Assembly (NCBI RefSeq): GCF_024734075.1
Contig: NZ_CP102850.1
Span: 4,464,001 to 4,528,000, forward strand
Source of the DNA: Gordonia mangrovi
GTDB taxonomy: Bacteria > Actinomycetota > Actinomycetes > Mycobacteriales > Mycobacteriaceae
Reading direction: 5' to 3'
Length of the DNA: 64,000 bases
The notes beneath the pieces are model-generated. The model made no database searches and was not told where the DNA came from. It saw nothing but the letters and a program-made list of their open reading frames with translations. Position numbers and translations under genes: made by a program. Shown in pieces: positions 8,533-17,488 of the stretch. Numbering within the stretch: the first letter of the stretch is position 1; every line of letters begins with the position of its first letter.

Positions 8533-9165
8533 ATGACAGCGGAAACGCACACACCAGGTCAGCAGCGGGATCGAGTGGACTTCTGGTTCGACCCGTTGTG
8601 CCCGTGGTGCTGGATCACCTCGCGATGGATCCTGGAGGCCGAGCAGGTACGCCCGATCGAGGTGAATTTCCACCTGATGAGCCTGGCCGTGCTCAACGAG
8701 AACAAGGACATTCCCGCGGAGTACCGCGAGAAGCTCAAGGACGCCTGGCGTCCCGTGCGGGTGATCGCGGCGGCGGTCGCCGAGCAGGGTGAGGAGATCC
8801 TCGCGCCGATCTACACCGCGATGGGCACTCGGCTGCACAACAAGGGCATCTCCGATCTCGACCAGGTGATCGCCGAATCGCTGGCCGAGGTGGGTCAGGA
8901 CGGATCGCTCGCCGCGGCGGTGGAGTCCGATGAGTTCGACGACTACATCCGCACCAGTCATCACGAGGGGATGGACAAGGTCGGCGACGACGTCGGCACG
9001 CCCACCATCCATGTCAACGGCACCGCATTCTTCGGGCCGGTGCTCTCGCGTATCCCGCGGGGCGACACCGCGGGCACCGTGTGGGACGGGGCGGTCGCGC
9101 TGGCGTCTTATCCGCACTTCTTCGAGCTCAAGCGCTCCCGGCACGAGTCGCCCGAGTTCGACTGA
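8533..9165 (+). CDS. DsbA-like mycothiol-dependent reductase (Rv2466c / mycoredoxin-2 type)
   Basis: The product is about 210 residues with a thioredoxin fold and inserted helical domain. The active site is C23-P-W-C26 in DPLCPWCW and the cis-proline loop is GTPTIHV. It matches the Rv2466c family, a cytoplasmic oxidoreductase that uses mycothiol and reduces disulfides under oxidative stress. No signal peptide is present, unlike true DsbA. ATG 8533 fits the family N-terminus and has AAAGG upstream. A SigH-like promoter in the 107-bp gap to pepN suggests stress induction. Confidence 0.88.
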   Translation: MTAETHTPGQQRDRVDFWFDPLCPWCWITSRWILEAEQVRPIEVNFHLMSLAVLNENKDIPAEYREKLKDAWRPVRVIAAAVAEQGEEILAPIYTAMGTRLHNKGISDLDQVIAESLAEVGQDGSLAAAVESDEFDDYIRTSHHEGMDKVGDDVGTPTIHVNGTAFFGPVLSRIPRGDTAGTVWDGAVALASYPHFFELKRSRHESPEFD

Positions 9166-9188
9166 GCCCGGGGCGCCGCAGGCGGGTG

Positions 9189-10229
9189 TCAGAGTCGGGG
9201 CGGCATCTGGAGGCCGTTGGGCAGCGAACCGCCGGCGACCGCGGCGGGATGGGGTGGAGGTGGCACCGCGGCGACGTTGCCGCTGCCCACCCCGCGCACG
9301 ATTCGGCGAGGGCGCAACAGCATGGCTCCCGGCCGGGTGCGGTCCCGCAGTGCGGCCGCCCGCCAGGTGAGCACCGGATGGGTCGACAGTGCGTTGCTCG
9401 CCCAGGTGAAGAAGCCGTGCTCATGGGTGGCGCGATCGGCGAACTGGTCGAAATCCACCGCTGACAGCATGTACTTGCCCGCCGACAGGACTCCGATGAC
9501 ACCGGGCGCCCCGGCAGGCCGGGTGTAGTAGCCGTAGTTGTCGGCGGTGTACTCCTGTGCCCGGGACAACGCGGAGCCGACGATGGGGATGTTCATCCCG
9601 ACGCTGGTGGCCAATTGCCGCCAGTACGACGTGTGTCCCGCGGCGATGTGGCCCACCTCGTGGCCGATGATGAACTCCAGGGCCTGCGGGTCGCGGGCGC
9701 GTCCGCCCACCTCGAACAGGTCGGAATACACCACCACGAAACGGCGGAATCCGTGTCCAGAGGCGAACGCGTTGATCATGCCGTTGCCCAGCACCACATA
9801 CGCGTCGGGGACGTATTCCATGCCGTATCGAGCGGCGGCCTCCACCACCATCCGGTGCCCCTCGGCGAACTGGGTGGGCGTCATCTGTACGCCGTTGACC
9901 CGAGGCTGCGCGTAGGTCAGACCGCGGATCAGCAGCAGGACCAGTGGGAGCGCCAACAGGAAGAGGAAGTAGTCGCTGAAGGTCCCCAGGACCACCAGCC
10001 AGACAATGGCGAGATACGCCAGCAGGGTCACCGAGATGACGGCGATGAGCATGGGTATCTCCCATGGATGCAGACGTGGACGTCCCGCATACCGGGCCGG
10101 TGGCAGCCAGTACCCGCTGCGGGCGGCCGCACCCGCGGTGGTCGGGTGGTCGCCGCCGAACCCGGTGATCTGACCGGGGGAGGCATCGGCGACGCCGGGA
10201 ACATTGGGGATCGGCGATTGTGCGTCCAC
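9189..10229 (-). CDS. M48 family membrane metallopeptidase
   Basis: The 346-residue protein has a proline-rich N-terminus, two membrane helices (about residues 59-81 and 84-103) and a peptidase domain with the zinc motif HEVGH at 190-194 (FIIGHEVGHIAAGH). NGMINAFASG is the usual M48 upstream motif. It is related to HtpX/Ste24-like proteases, probably cleaving misfolded membrane proteins; the substrate is unknown. The start is GTG 10229, only 22 bases from the divergent rpiB start, so the two promoters must overlap. The C-terminal 60 residues are low-complexity, rich in Pro, Ala and Arg. Confidence 0.88.
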   Translation of the reverse strand: MDAQSPIPNVPGVADASPGQITGFGGDHPTTAGAAARSGYWLPPARYAGRPRLHPWEIPMLIAVISVTLLAYLAIVWLVVLGTFSDYFLFLLALPLVLLLIRGLTYAQPRVNGVQMTPTQFAEGHRMVVEAAARYGMEYVPDAYVVLGNGMINAFASGHGFRRFVVVYSDLFEVGGRARDPQALEFIIGHEVGHIAAGHTSYWRQLATSVGMNIPIVGSALSRAQEYTADNYGYYTRPAGAPGVIGVLSAGKYMLSAVDFDQFADRATHEHGFFTWASNALSTHPVLTWRAAALRDRTRPGAMLLRPRRIVRGVGSGNVAAVPPPPHPAAVAGGSLPNGLQMPPRL

Positions 10230-10239
10230 GCGACCAATC

Positions 10240-10245
10240 TATAGT
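10240..10245 (+). promoter_or_regulatory. -10 element TATAGT of rpiB (leaderless)
   Basis: TATAGT ends six bases before the rpiB ATG, so transcription should begin at or next to the start codon. A TTGTGC candidate -35 lies 16 bases upstream (10218-10223). Confidence 0.55.
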
Positions 10246-10251
10246 GGCGCC

Positions 10252-10728
10252 ATGCGTGTCTACCTCGGTGCCGATCATGCCGGATTCGAACTGAAGAACC
10301 TCATAGCCGATCATCTGCGGTCGGCCGGCCACGAGGTCGTGGACTGTGGGGCGCACGTCTACGATGCGCTCGACGACTACCCGGCATTCTGCATCGAGGC
10401 GGCGAGCCGCACCGTCGCCGATCCCGGCAGCCTGGGAATCGTGTTGGGCGGCAGCGGCAACGGCGAGCAGATCGCGGCGAACAAGGTTCCGGGGGCGCGG
10501 TGCGCATTGGCCTGGAGCGTGGAGACCGCACAGCTGGCCCGACAGCACAACAATGCCCAGCTCATCGGGATCGGTGGGCGGATGCACAGCACCGACGAGG
10601 CGTTCGCGATCGTGGACGCCTTCATCGCGACCGCCTGGTCGTCCGAACCCCGGCATCAGCGTCGGATCGATATTCTCGCCGACTACGAACGCAGCGGTGA
10701 GGCGCCGCCGGTTCCCGGCGCCAACTGA
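10252..10728 (+). CDS. rpiB: Ribose-5-phosphate isomerase B
   Basis: The 158-residue product starts MRVYLGADHAGFELK, the RpiB signature, and has GGSGNGEQIAANK at about residues 66-78. The Glu there (about residue 72) is the catalytic base used by actinobacterial RpiB in place of the Cys of the E. coli enzyme. It interconverts ribose-5-phosphate and ribulose-5-phosphate in the pentose phosphate pathway. The mRNA is probably leaderless. It is followed after 25 bases by nei2, as in M. tuberculosis (Rv2465c-Rv2464c), so the two are likely co-transcribed. Confidence 0.95.
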   Translation: MRVYLGADHAGFELKNLIADHLRSAGHEVVDCGAHVYDALDDYPAFCIEAASRTVADPGSLGIVLGGSGNGEQIAANKVPGARCALAWSVETAQLARQHNNAQLIGIGGRMHSTDEAFAIVDAFIATAWSSEPRHQRRIDILADYERSGEAPPVPGAN

Positions 10729-10753
10729 TCGAAACGACCGCGGCACAGCTCGT

Positions 10754-11572
10754 ATGCCCGAGGGTCACACCCTGCATCGGCTGGCGCGGCGCCAGCAGCG
10801 GGTCTTCGGCGGTGCACCGGTGCGTGTGTCCAGTCCGCAGGGCCGGTTCGTCGAGGGTGCCGCCGACGTCGACGGCATGGTCTTCGCCAAGGCGGAGGCG
10901 TGGGGCAAGCATCTGATCCAGCACTTTCGTCCGGTCGGCACGACCGCGCGGACGGGCCGACGGATGATTCACGTGCACCTGGGTCTGTACGGGAGTTTCA
11001 CCGAGGCGCCGGCGCCCCTGCCGCCCCCGGTGGGCCAGGTGCGCCTACGTATCGAGGGCCACCAGGTCGGCACCGATCTACGTGGGCCCACGGCATGTGA
11101 GCTGTTCACCGCGGCCGACCTCGACGACCTGATCGCTCGGCTGGGACCCGACCCGCTGCGCCGCGATGTCGATCCCGCTCGCATGCTCGCGGCCATCGCA
11201 CGTTCGCGCCGACCCATCGGCGCACTGCTGATGGACCAGAAGGTCATCGCCGGGATCGGCAACGTCTACCGTGCAGAGGTGTTGTTCCGCGCCCGGATCG
11301 ATCCGTATCGCGAGGGGCGGTCCCTGCCGGGCGCCGACGTCGCGGCGATCTGGGAAGACCTGGTGGCGCTGATGCGGATCGGCGTGCGACGCGGCCGCAT
11401 CCACGTGGTCCGGGCCGAGGACGACCACGGGCCGGGATCATATGCGCCCGACCGTCCGCGCACCTACGTGTATCGGCGTGCCGGCGACCCGTGCCGGATC
11501 TGTGCGACGACCGTGCGAACAGCCGAGATGGACGGGCGCAACCTCTACTGGTGTCCGAACTGTCAGGTCTGA
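10754..11572 (+). CDS. nei2: Endonuclease VIII-like DNA glycosylase Nei2
   Basis: The 272-residue product begins MPEGHTLHR: Pro2 is the catalytic nucleophile and Glu3 the acid of the Fpg/Nei family. The H2TH region contains KVIAGIGNVYRAEVLF. The C-terminal zinc finger has CRICATTVRTAEMDGRN then WCPNCQ. Family knowledge indicates excision of oxidised pyrimidines followed by beta,delta-elimination. It follows rpiB closely. A second Fpg/Nei family member, the Fpg-type gene at 45624, differs by its PELPEVE start. Confidence 0.92.
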   Translation: MPEGHTLHRLARRQQRVFGGAPVRVSSPQGRFVEGAADVDGMVFAKAEAWGKHLIQHFRPVGTTARTGRRMIHVHLGLYGSFTEAPAPLPPPVGQVRLRIEGHQVGTDLRGPTACELFTAADLDDLIARLGPDPLRRDVDPARMLAAIARSRRPIGALLMDQKVIAGIGNVYRAEVLFRARIDPYREGRSLPGADVAAIWEDLVALMRIGVRRGRIHVVRAEDDHGPGSYAPDRPRTYVYRRAGDPCRICATTVRTAEMDGRNLYWCPNCQV

Positions 11573-11599
11573 CGGTTGCGTGCTGGAGAGTGTTGGAGT

Positions 11600-11734
11600 T
11601 CAGCGCAATTCGGCGCGCTGGGCCATGATGAGCAACTCTTCGCGCTGGGTGCGGCTGCCGACGGCGTTGATGCGGTCGTACAGCTTCCGGTTGGTGATGT
11701 GGACGAAACGGGCACGCAGACGTGCGATGGACAT
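11600..11734 (-). CDS. Small basic conserved-looking protein (44 aa)
   Basis: A 44-codon frame runs from ATG 11734 to TGA at 11600. The peptide begins MSIARLRARFVHITNRKLYD and ends with REELLIMAQRAELR. It has an AGGAAG site about ten bases before the ATG, occupies almost all of the gap between nei2 and the next gene, and has the amphipathic, Arg-rich make-up of a folded small protein. I think similar small proteins occur at this place in other Mycobacteriales, but I cannot verify it. Function unknown. Confidence 0.5.
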   Translation of the reverse strand: MSIARLRARFVHITNRKLYDRINAVGSRTQREELLIMAQRAELR

Positions 11735-11903
11735 GCCGGTACAACTTCCTGAATTGACTGTGCTGCTGTGTAGCCATCCTCCGCGTTACGAATGTGTTAA
11801 TCAACCTGACCGGGCGTGATGTGCCTTACTGCGGTCACGTGCTCACAGGTGCTCCTCAGTGTCGCTCATGCACTTTCACATCGACACGGACAATCATGGG
11901 GAT

Positions 11904-12839
11904 ATGGGTGGGTTGACTGACGAGATCGGCCGTACCGAGCGCCGCGTGACCCTGTTGGTGGTCGGCGGCACCGGGGAGTCGTTCGCGGACGATCCGCGGA
12001 CCGAGGTCAGCGGCCTGCTGGCGGGCGTGACCGCCGGCCTCGACGAGCGGTTCCGCAGTCGCTGGGTCGGCTACCCGGCCAGCTATGGCCCCGCGCCCGA
12101 ACTCGGCGGAATCAGCTACCAACGGAGCGTGCGTACCGGCATCGACAATCTGTCGGCGGTGGTCACCCATACCGACGGCCCGGTGGCCCTCATCGGTTAT
12201 TCGCAAGGGGCGGTGGTCATTCGACACACCTTGCGAGCACTCGCCGACGCCGGCCACCCGGTGATGGAACGCGTGCTCGCAGTGGGGCTGGTGGCAGATC
12301 CACACCAGCCCCCGGGTGCGGTGCCCGGCTGCGACGGCTGGGGAGTAGCCGGGCCGGGACCGGAACTGCCCCGCGGCGTCGACGCCTTCTGGGTCGGTGC
12401 GCCCGAGGACATGATCTGCAATGCGTCGGCGGACTCCTTCGTGCGTGACGTGGCCGACATCACTCCCGCCTTCGCGATTGGGCACTGGCATGAGTGGCTT
12501 TCGCAGGTCTGGAGGATGCTGCGGAACAACGCATTTCAAAATGCGCAACGGACATCGCCGGGGCTGCGGCAGAGTGTGCGCGACTGTGCGCGATTGGTCG
12601 CCGCGGTGCGCGAGGTCCTCGGGTACCTGCCGAGCACCATGCGCTGGGGTGCGTTCGTGGTGCGTAACCGGCGCGGTGGGCGACACACCTCGTACGCACG
12701 TGAACCGTATCGTCGGCACTCGCTGACCGACCCGTTCACCACCGGATGCGAGGCGCTGGCGGCGTGGTTGCAGGTGTGCGCCACCTTCTCCGCGGTCGGC
12801 GAGGCGTACGAGGCCGGACTCCGCGACCGGGTCGCCTGA
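11904..12839 (+). CDS. Cutinase/lysin-B-like alpha/beta hydrolase
   Basis: The product is about 311 residues. VTLLVVGGTGES is the first strand and turn, and the nucleophile elbow is GYSQGA (VALIGYSQGAVVI) near residue 105, as in cutinases, PE-PPE esterases and mycobacteriophage lysin B. The region between includes VGYPASYG. HWHEW (about residue 195) probably supplies the catalytic His. It has no signal peptide, so it should stay in the cytoplasm or need another way out. I took ATG 11904; ATG 11868 and GTG 11859 are alternatives and none has a strong binding site. The neighbours are not phage genes. The substrate may be a mycolate or other ester. Confidence 0.7.
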   Translation: MGGLTDEIGRTERRVTLLVVGGTGESFADDPRTEVSGLLAGVTAGLDERFRSRWVGYPASYGPAPELGGISYQRSVRTGIDNLSAVVTHTDGPVALIGYSQGAVVIRHTLRALADAGHPVMERVLAVGLVADPHQPPGAVPGCDGWGVAGPGPELPRGVDAFWVGAPEDMICNASADSFVRDVADITPAFAIGHWHEWLSQVWRMLRNNAFQNAQRTSPGLRQSVRDCARLVAAVREVLGYLPSTMRWGAFVVRNRRGGRHTSYAREPYRRHSLTDPFTTGCEALAAWLQVCATFSAVGEAYEAGLRDRVA

Positions 12840-13003
12840 TCCAGGATCAGCGACACCATTGCTTCGTCGGTGTTAAATCCCGCCGAACGAGTCGCTTTCA
12901 GGTCGTGAGCCGCGCCCCGCTGAGCGAGACTGATCGGTGATCAGTTGCGCCGTGAGCCACGTCTTCCGGTGCGTCGAGTACACCCTGACTGGAGACCAAA
13001 ATC

Positions 13004-14455
13004 GTGGATCACTTCGACGTCGTCGTCATCGGCTCCGGTCCGGCGGGCCAGAAGGCGGCGATCGCGGCCGCCAAACTGGGTAAGCGGGCGGCGATCGTGG
13101 AACGGCGCCACATGGTCGGCGGCGTATGCATCAACACCGGGACGATCCCGTCGAAGACGTTGCGTGAGGCCGTGTTGTATCTGTCCGGGCTCAATCAGCG
13201 AGAACTCTACGGTGAGTCCTACCGGCTCAAATCCGACATCACCGTCGCCGATCTCTCCGCCCGCACCATGCACGTGGTGGGCAAGGAGATCGACGTCATC
13301 CAGAGTCAGCTGTCCCGCAACTCGGTCACGATGCTCATCGGCAACGCCTACTTCGTCGACCCACACGAGATCGCGATCGAAGACGCCACAGGAGATCTCA
13401 AGCGGGTCACCGCAGACCATTTCGTCATCGCGGTGGGCACCCGTCCCGCCCGTCCCTCGACGGTCGAGTTCGACGGGATCACCGTGGTCGACTCCGACCA
13501 GATACTGGCCATGGACCGCGTGCCCGGGTCGATGGTGGTGGTGGGTGCCGGGGTCATCGGGATCGAATATGCCTCCATGTTCGCCGCGCTCGGCACCAAG
13601 GTGACCGTCATCGAGCAGCGGCCGACGATGATGGACTTCTGCGATCGCGAGATCGTCGAGGCGCTGCAGTACCAGTTGCGCGAGCGCGGCGTGACATTCC
13701 GGTTCAGCGAGCACGTGAAGACGGTGGAGAACCATCCGTCCGGCACGCTCACAATTCTGGAGTCGGGCAAGAAGATCCCTGCCGACACGGTGCTCTACTC
13801 GGCCGGCCGACAGGGGGTCTCCGACGAACTGCGGGTCGAGGCGGCAGGCCTCACCGCCGATGCCCGGGGCCGGCTGAAGGTCGACGAACACTTCCGTACG
13901 ACCGTCGATCACATCTATGCGGTCGGCGACATCATCGGCTTCCCCGCGCTGGCCGCGACCTCGATGGAGCAGGGACGGCGGGCCGCCTATCACGCCTTCG
14001 ACGAACCGGTCGGCGCCACCGACGCCGATCTGCAGCCGATCGGCATCTACGCGATCCCCGAGATCAGCTTCGTCGGCCGCACCGAGGATCAGCTGACCAC
14101 CGCGAACATCCCGTTCGAGGTGGGCGTGGCCCGATACCGGGAACTGGCACGCGGCGCGATCATGGGCGATTCGTACGGGTTGCTGAAGCTGTTGGTGCAT
14201 GCCGAGGAACGAACCCTGCTGGGTGTGCATGCATTCGGTAGCAATGCCGCCGAACTGGTCCACATCGGCCAGACGGTGATGGGTCTGTCCGGCACCGTGG
14301 ACTACCTGGTCGATGCCGTGTTCAACTATCCGACGCTTGCCGAGGGCTACAAGGTGGCCGCTCTGGACGCGGTCAACAAGATGCGTGCGATTGCGCGGGT
14401 GCGCTCGGAGGGACACCGCCTTGATCTCGACGCCGGGTCACCCCTACCCGATTGA
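13004..14455 (+). CDS. sthA: Soluble pyridine nucleotide transhydrogenase (Si-specific)
   Basis: The 483-residue flavoprotein has the FAD motif [17 protein letters not shown] at residues 10-26, and [17 protein letters not shown] for NAD(P)H near 180. The FAD-site motif reads [14 protein letters not shown], with one Cys and a Thr where dihydrolipoamide dehydrogenases have the second redox Cys. That replacement is the mark of SthA rather than Lpd. It equilibrates NADH and NADPH in the cytoplasm. It starts at GTG 13004, nine bases after GGAGA. A 7-3-7 palindrome lies at 12929-12945 upstream. It ends against a hairpin shared with the convergent L,D-transpeptidase gene. Confidence 0.93.
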   Translation: MDHFDVVVIGSGPAGQKAAIAAAKLGKRAAIVERRHMVGGVCINTGTIPSKTLREAVLYLSGLNQRELYGESYRLKSDITVADLSARTMHVVGKEIDVIQSQLSRNSVTMLIGNAYFVDPHEIAIEDATGDLKRVTADHFVIAVGTRPARPSTVEFDGITVVDSDQILAMDRVPGSMVVVGAGVIGIEYASMFAALGTKVTVIEQRPTMMDFCDREIVEALQYQLRERGVTFRFSEHVKTVENHPSGTLTILESGKKIPADTVLYSAGRQGVSDELRVEAAGLTADARGRLKVDEHFRTTVDHIYAVGDIIGFPALAATSMEQGRRAAYHAFDEPVGATDADLQPIGIYAIPEISFVGRTEDQLTTANIPFEVGVARYRELARGAIMGDSYGLLKLLVHAEERTLLGVHAFGSNAAELVHIGQTVMGLSGTVDYLVDAVFNYPTLAEGYKVAALDAVNKMRAIARVRSEGHRLDLDAGSPLPD

Positions 14456-14498
14456 CCCCGCCCGATTGACGCCGCCCGATTGACGCTGCCCGATCGAG
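14447..14498. repeat. 14-bp tandem repeat at the sthA stop codon
   Basis: Units CCCGATTGACCCCG, CCCGATTGACGCCG and CCCGATTGACGCTG follow one another, then a partial CCCGATCGAG. The first copy contains the sthA stop codon (TGA); later copies are non-coding. Confidence 0.8.
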
Positions 14499-14512
14499 GA
14501 GACAACGAGAAA

Positions 14513-14544
14513 GGTCAGGCCCGGACGTCTGTCCGGGCCTGACC
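14513..14544. terminator. Bidirectional terminator between sthA and the L,D-transpeptidase gene
   Basis: Perfect 14-bp stem GGTCAGGCCCGGAC / GTCCGGGCCTGACC with a GTCT loop in a convergent intergenic gap. Confidence 0.85.
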
Positions 14545-14557
14545 TGTGAACGTGCGC

Positions 14558-15280
14558 TCAGCTGCCGGGGATGTAATCCGGGCCGATGGTGCCGCGGACC
14601 ACGATCGGGGTGTTGCGCGGAATCGTGTCGAACACCCACTTGCCGTTCGCGGTGCTGATGTTGATGCAGCCGTGGCTCACGTTGCTGCGGCCCTGCTGCT
14701 CCACCGACCACGGTGCGGCGTGGATGAAGATGCCATCCCAGGACATGCGGGTCGCGTACTCAACGTAGGTGCGGTAGCCCTCGGCCGAATCGACCGGGAC
14801 GCCGTACGTGGACGAATCCATGTACATGTCGCGGTAGCTCTCCTTGGTGTAATACACGCCATTGGGAGTCGGGTGCTTGTCGGATCCCATCGAGATCGGC
14901 ATCGTCTTGACCTGATTGCCGTTGTGCCACCAGGTGATCTGGTGCGTGGCATCGTCGGCGAGCGCAATCCAGCCGGTCGACGTCTGCACGTTGGGAATGG
15001 CCGGGCCCTTGGGCGTCTCCGGGGTCGACGGCGTCGGTTTCGGCGTCGTCGGTTCCGGAGTCGGGGTGGTGGTCTCCGGGGTCGACGGGGTGCCGGGCAG
15101 CGGCGGGACGCCCGGGATGCTCGGGATCTCCACCGGGGGCAGCCCCGGGATCACGGTGACCGGCGCGGCACCTGCCGTCATCGGCAACATGAGCATCACC
15201 GCGACGGCGCCGATCACGGCGGCCACCACACGTCGGGCCGTGCCGCGACGGGCACGACGAGAAGGCTTAGTTGTCAACAC
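14558..15280 (-). CDS. Secreted L,D-transpeptidase (YkuD domain)
   Basis: The product is about 240 residues. A basic N-terminus and hydrophobic stretch to about residue 39 (AAVIGAVAVMLMLPMTAGAAP) form a signal peptide. A Pro/Thr-rich linker (about 40-105) follows, then the YkuD domain with the catalytic SHGCIN motif at about 202-207 (Cys205). It should make 3-3 cross-links in peptidoglycan outside the membrane, or attach other chains there. GTG 15280 was chosen because AAAGG stands upstream and the signal peptide then begins at once; an upstream ATG at 15316 would add 12 residues. It lacks the Ig-like domains of LdtMt2, so it is a short class. Confidence 0.88.
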   Translation of the reverse strand: MLTTKPSRRARRGTARRVVAAVIGAVAVMLMLPMTAGAAPVTVIPGLPPVEIPSIPGVPPLPGTPSTPETTTPTPEPTTPKPTPSTPETPKGPAIPNVQTSTGWIALADDATHQITWWHNGNQVKTMPISMGSDKHPTPNGVYYTKESYRDMYMDSSTYGVPVDSAEGYRTYVEYATRMSWDGIFIHAAPWSVEQQGRSNVSHGCINISTANGKWVFDTIPRNTPIVVRGTIGPDYIPGS

Positions 15281-15470
15281 AGAGAGACCTTTGCAGTTTG
15301 AGGTACTGAAGCGCATCCCCCGGAGCGCGCAACCATCGTTACACAAACGTTGCCATCCGGCCAAAGCCTGGCAGGGTAACAGTCGTCGAACGGTGGACGT
15401 CACGGTGGGTGCGCGGGTGAACCGCGTGGTGAGCGGGCCGGGCGGCTATGCAATTGTGATGACCGTCACG

Positions 15471-16757
15471 TCAGCAGGAACTCGGCGCCGGTACGCCCGC
15501 GAACCTGTCCTGCAGATAGCGAAAGGCCGGGAGCAATCCGAGGAGCGCGGCCGACAGATGATCGGGGGACGGCGTCGACAGGCGCTCGACCGGGACGCCC
15601 GCACGGCAATACCGGGCGAGTGTGTGGTCGATGGAGGACACCGGGATCAAGGCATCGGTGGGACTGTGCCACTCGAAGATCGGCGTGCGCGGGGTGCCGG
15701 GGTAGAGCGACAGACTGTTCTGTTCGACGACCCTGCGCGCCGCGGGGTCGTCGAAGATGGCACGCCCGCCGACAGTGACCTGCTGGGCGTCGTGGCCGGC
15801 ACCCAGGCGCAGGATGTCGTTCGTGCAGGCGTTGCGCATCCCCAGGTACATCTGCTTGCCCAGCGGCGACAGGTGCTGCCACATCGGGATCTGCTTCGGG
15901 TACTCGCGCGACACCCCGATGGCGGCGGCGAAGGCCAGACCGAAGGCCGGGTGCGGGGTGGAGTACCCGAGGCCCTCGGCCATCTCGAGCAGATTCATCG
16001 GCACACCGCCGTAGGCGGCACCGGCGATGTCGAGGTCGGGAGCGTAGGTCGGCGCCAACGCGGCCGCCCACGCGGTCGCCATCCCACCTCCGGAGTACCC
16101 GGCCAACCCGATCCGTCCATCGGCCACCCCAGCGGGGCGGAATTGTTTCACCGCGCGGATGTTGTCCAGCGTGATCTGGCCGCCGAGCTTCGCGGCGCCA
16201 TAGGCGCTGCGGGGTCCGAGGTGATCGGGGATGGCGACCGTCCACCCCTGCTGCAGGGCGACATTGAGGCCGGGTGCCTCCCGGATCGCCAGGTTCGGGT
16301 CCTGCGTCCAGAGCGCCTGCGACGGTGCGCACTCCAGGCCGGTCGCATTGATGATGTGCTGAAACGACAGCAGTGGACCGTTGACCCGCTTGTGGGTGGG
16401 GACCAGGACGGTCGTCACCGCGGCGATCGGCCGGCCCTGGCTGTCCGAGGAACGGAATTTGAGCTGGTAGGTGCGGGCATCGAAGAACGCCGGCGGGTTC
16501 GGGCGATCTCGTGCCGCGATGAGAGCACCGGGCGCGAAGGATGCGATGTTGGGTGGCGTGTCGTAGAAGCGGTCGCGCAGCGGGGTGGGCAGGGCGACGT
16601 TGTCGGCGCCGGCGTTCGGGGCGCCGATCACCAGCCCGACGACGGTCATGACCGTGGCTGCCAGGATCAGTGCGGCGCGAGGCGCGAAGGGGCCGGAGCG
16701 GTTGACGGCACACGGGTGACCGCGACGCTGTTCGAACAAGGTTCCCCCCAGGGACAA
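15471..16757 (-). CDS. Secreted lipase of the secretory lipase (LIP) family
   Basis: The 428-residue product has a hydrophobic signal segment at about residues 27-51 ending PNAGADN. The mature part has the alpha/beta hydrolase nucleophile GYSGGG (Ser222), a probable acid in HSPTDALIP (about Asp366) and a His in SPDHLS (about 403). The arrangement matches the Candida-type secretory lipases common in actinobacteria. It should hydrolyse triacylglycerols or other esters outside the cell. The start is uncertain: TTG 16757 opens the frame, and TTG 16739 has GGGGGG just upstream. It is transcribed toward the L,D-transpeptidase gene with a 190-bp gap. Confidence 0.85.
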   Translation of the reverse strand: MSLGGTLFEQRRGHPCAVNRSGPFAPRAALILAATVMTVVGLVIGAPNAGADNVALPTPLRDRFYDTPPNIASFAPGALIAARDRPNPPAFFDARTYQLKFRSSDSQGRPIAAVTTVLVPTHKRVNGPLLSFQHIINATGLECAPSQALWTQDPNLAIREAPGLNVALQQGWTVAIPDHLGPRSAYGAAKLGGQITLDNIRAVKQFRPAGVADGRIGLAGYSGGGMATAWAAALAPTYAPDLDIAGAAYGGVPMNLLEMAEGLGYSTPHPAFGLAFAAAIGVSREYPKQIPMWQHLSPLGKQMYLGMRNACTNDILRLGAGHDAQQVTVGGRAIFDDPAARRVVEQNSLSLYPGTPRTPIFEWHSPTDALIPVSSIDHTLARYCRAGVPVERLSTPSPDHLSAALLGLLPAFRYLQDRFAGVPAPSSC

Positions 16758-16909
16758 TGCGGTGTCAGTTCGCGACGGACACCGACCCCCTGGGAACCAT
16801 CGTCAGACCATCATGGGCCATCGGGCCGCAAAACTGAATGCCCGGGTCCGGAAAATGCGCAGAAACCATCTGCACGCGAGGCTGGTTCGCGTGCAGCGCG
16901 GCGAATTTA

Positions 16910-17095
16910 TCAGGCCGGCTGCGGATGCTCGGTGCGCAGGTGACGGGCCGGTTCTGCGCATGACTCGTCACGGCAGACGAGCATCACATCCACTCGAGCG
17001 GGGCCGGAACCCGACTGCACCACATCCTTGCGGACGTAGAGGTTGGCTCCACAGCTCGGACACTTGCGCTGGCTCTTGACGTGGCTGGAAGACAT
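16910..17095 (-). CDS. Small zinc-ribbon protein (61 aa)
   Basis: The 61-residue protein begins at ATG 17095. CPSCGANLYVRKD and, about 30 residues later, CRDESC form two CxxC/CxxxC-type knuckles, a probable single zinc ribbon. No membrane segment or signal is seen. Similar orphan ribbons are common in Mycobacteriales; no function is known. It lies beside tRNA-Gly on the same strand and ends 152 bases from the divergently placed upstream region of the lipase gene. Confidence 0.7.
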   Translation of the reverse strand: MSSSHVKSQRKCPSCGANLYVRKDVVQSGSGPARVDVMLVCRDESCAEPARHLRTEHPQPA

Positions 17096-17195
17096 ACCCC
17101 AACCCTACGCCCACAGTGATGCCGATCACAGTTCCGCCGGCTGCGGCGCGCCGTGTCACCACAAAGGGCCGGCGGCCGCAGTGTCTCCGGCCCGG

Positions 17196-17269
17196 TGGAG
17201 CGGGTGACGGGAATCGAACCCGCGTAGCTAGTTTGGAAGACTAGGGCTCTACCATTGAGCTACACCCGC
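17196..17269 (-). tRNA. tRNA-Gly (anticodon TCC)
   Basis: On the minus strand the acceptor stem GCGGGTG pairs with CACCCGC. The anticodon arm CTAGT-CTTCCAA-ACTAG gives anticodon TCC, the T arm has GGTTCGATTCC, and the CCA end is encoded. All four arms fold. Confidence 0.95.
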
Positions 17270-17488
17270 GTGCCGCGCCACCTGGTGGGATCGCCACCGG
17301 CGTCGCGTGCGTCCAAGACTGTACCCAATGTGATGTCGGAACCAGAAATCGCGCTCCGGCGCGTCGCTGATGGCCGTGGCATCGGCCACCCGTTTGGGTG
17401 GCCGCAAACGCGACACGTACTATCTTCTGTTGGCCCTGCTCTACGTCTCATCGGTCGATCGATCGATCGCGTCGTGACCCAGGGCTGC

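Noticed and set aside
6935..8536. 533-codon plus-strand frame opposite pepN
   Set aside because: Antisense to the PepN catalytic domain and without family motifs.
12941..14416. 491-codon open frame on the minus strand opposite sthA
   Set aside because: It lies wholly opposite a clear flavoprotein gene and its protein is His/Gly/Asp-rich, the usual result of reading high-GC coding DNA backwards.
17453..17470. GATCGATCGATCG run near tRNA-Pro as a replication or methylation signal
   Set aside because: A short chance palindrome; nothing else nearby supports an origin or a special site.
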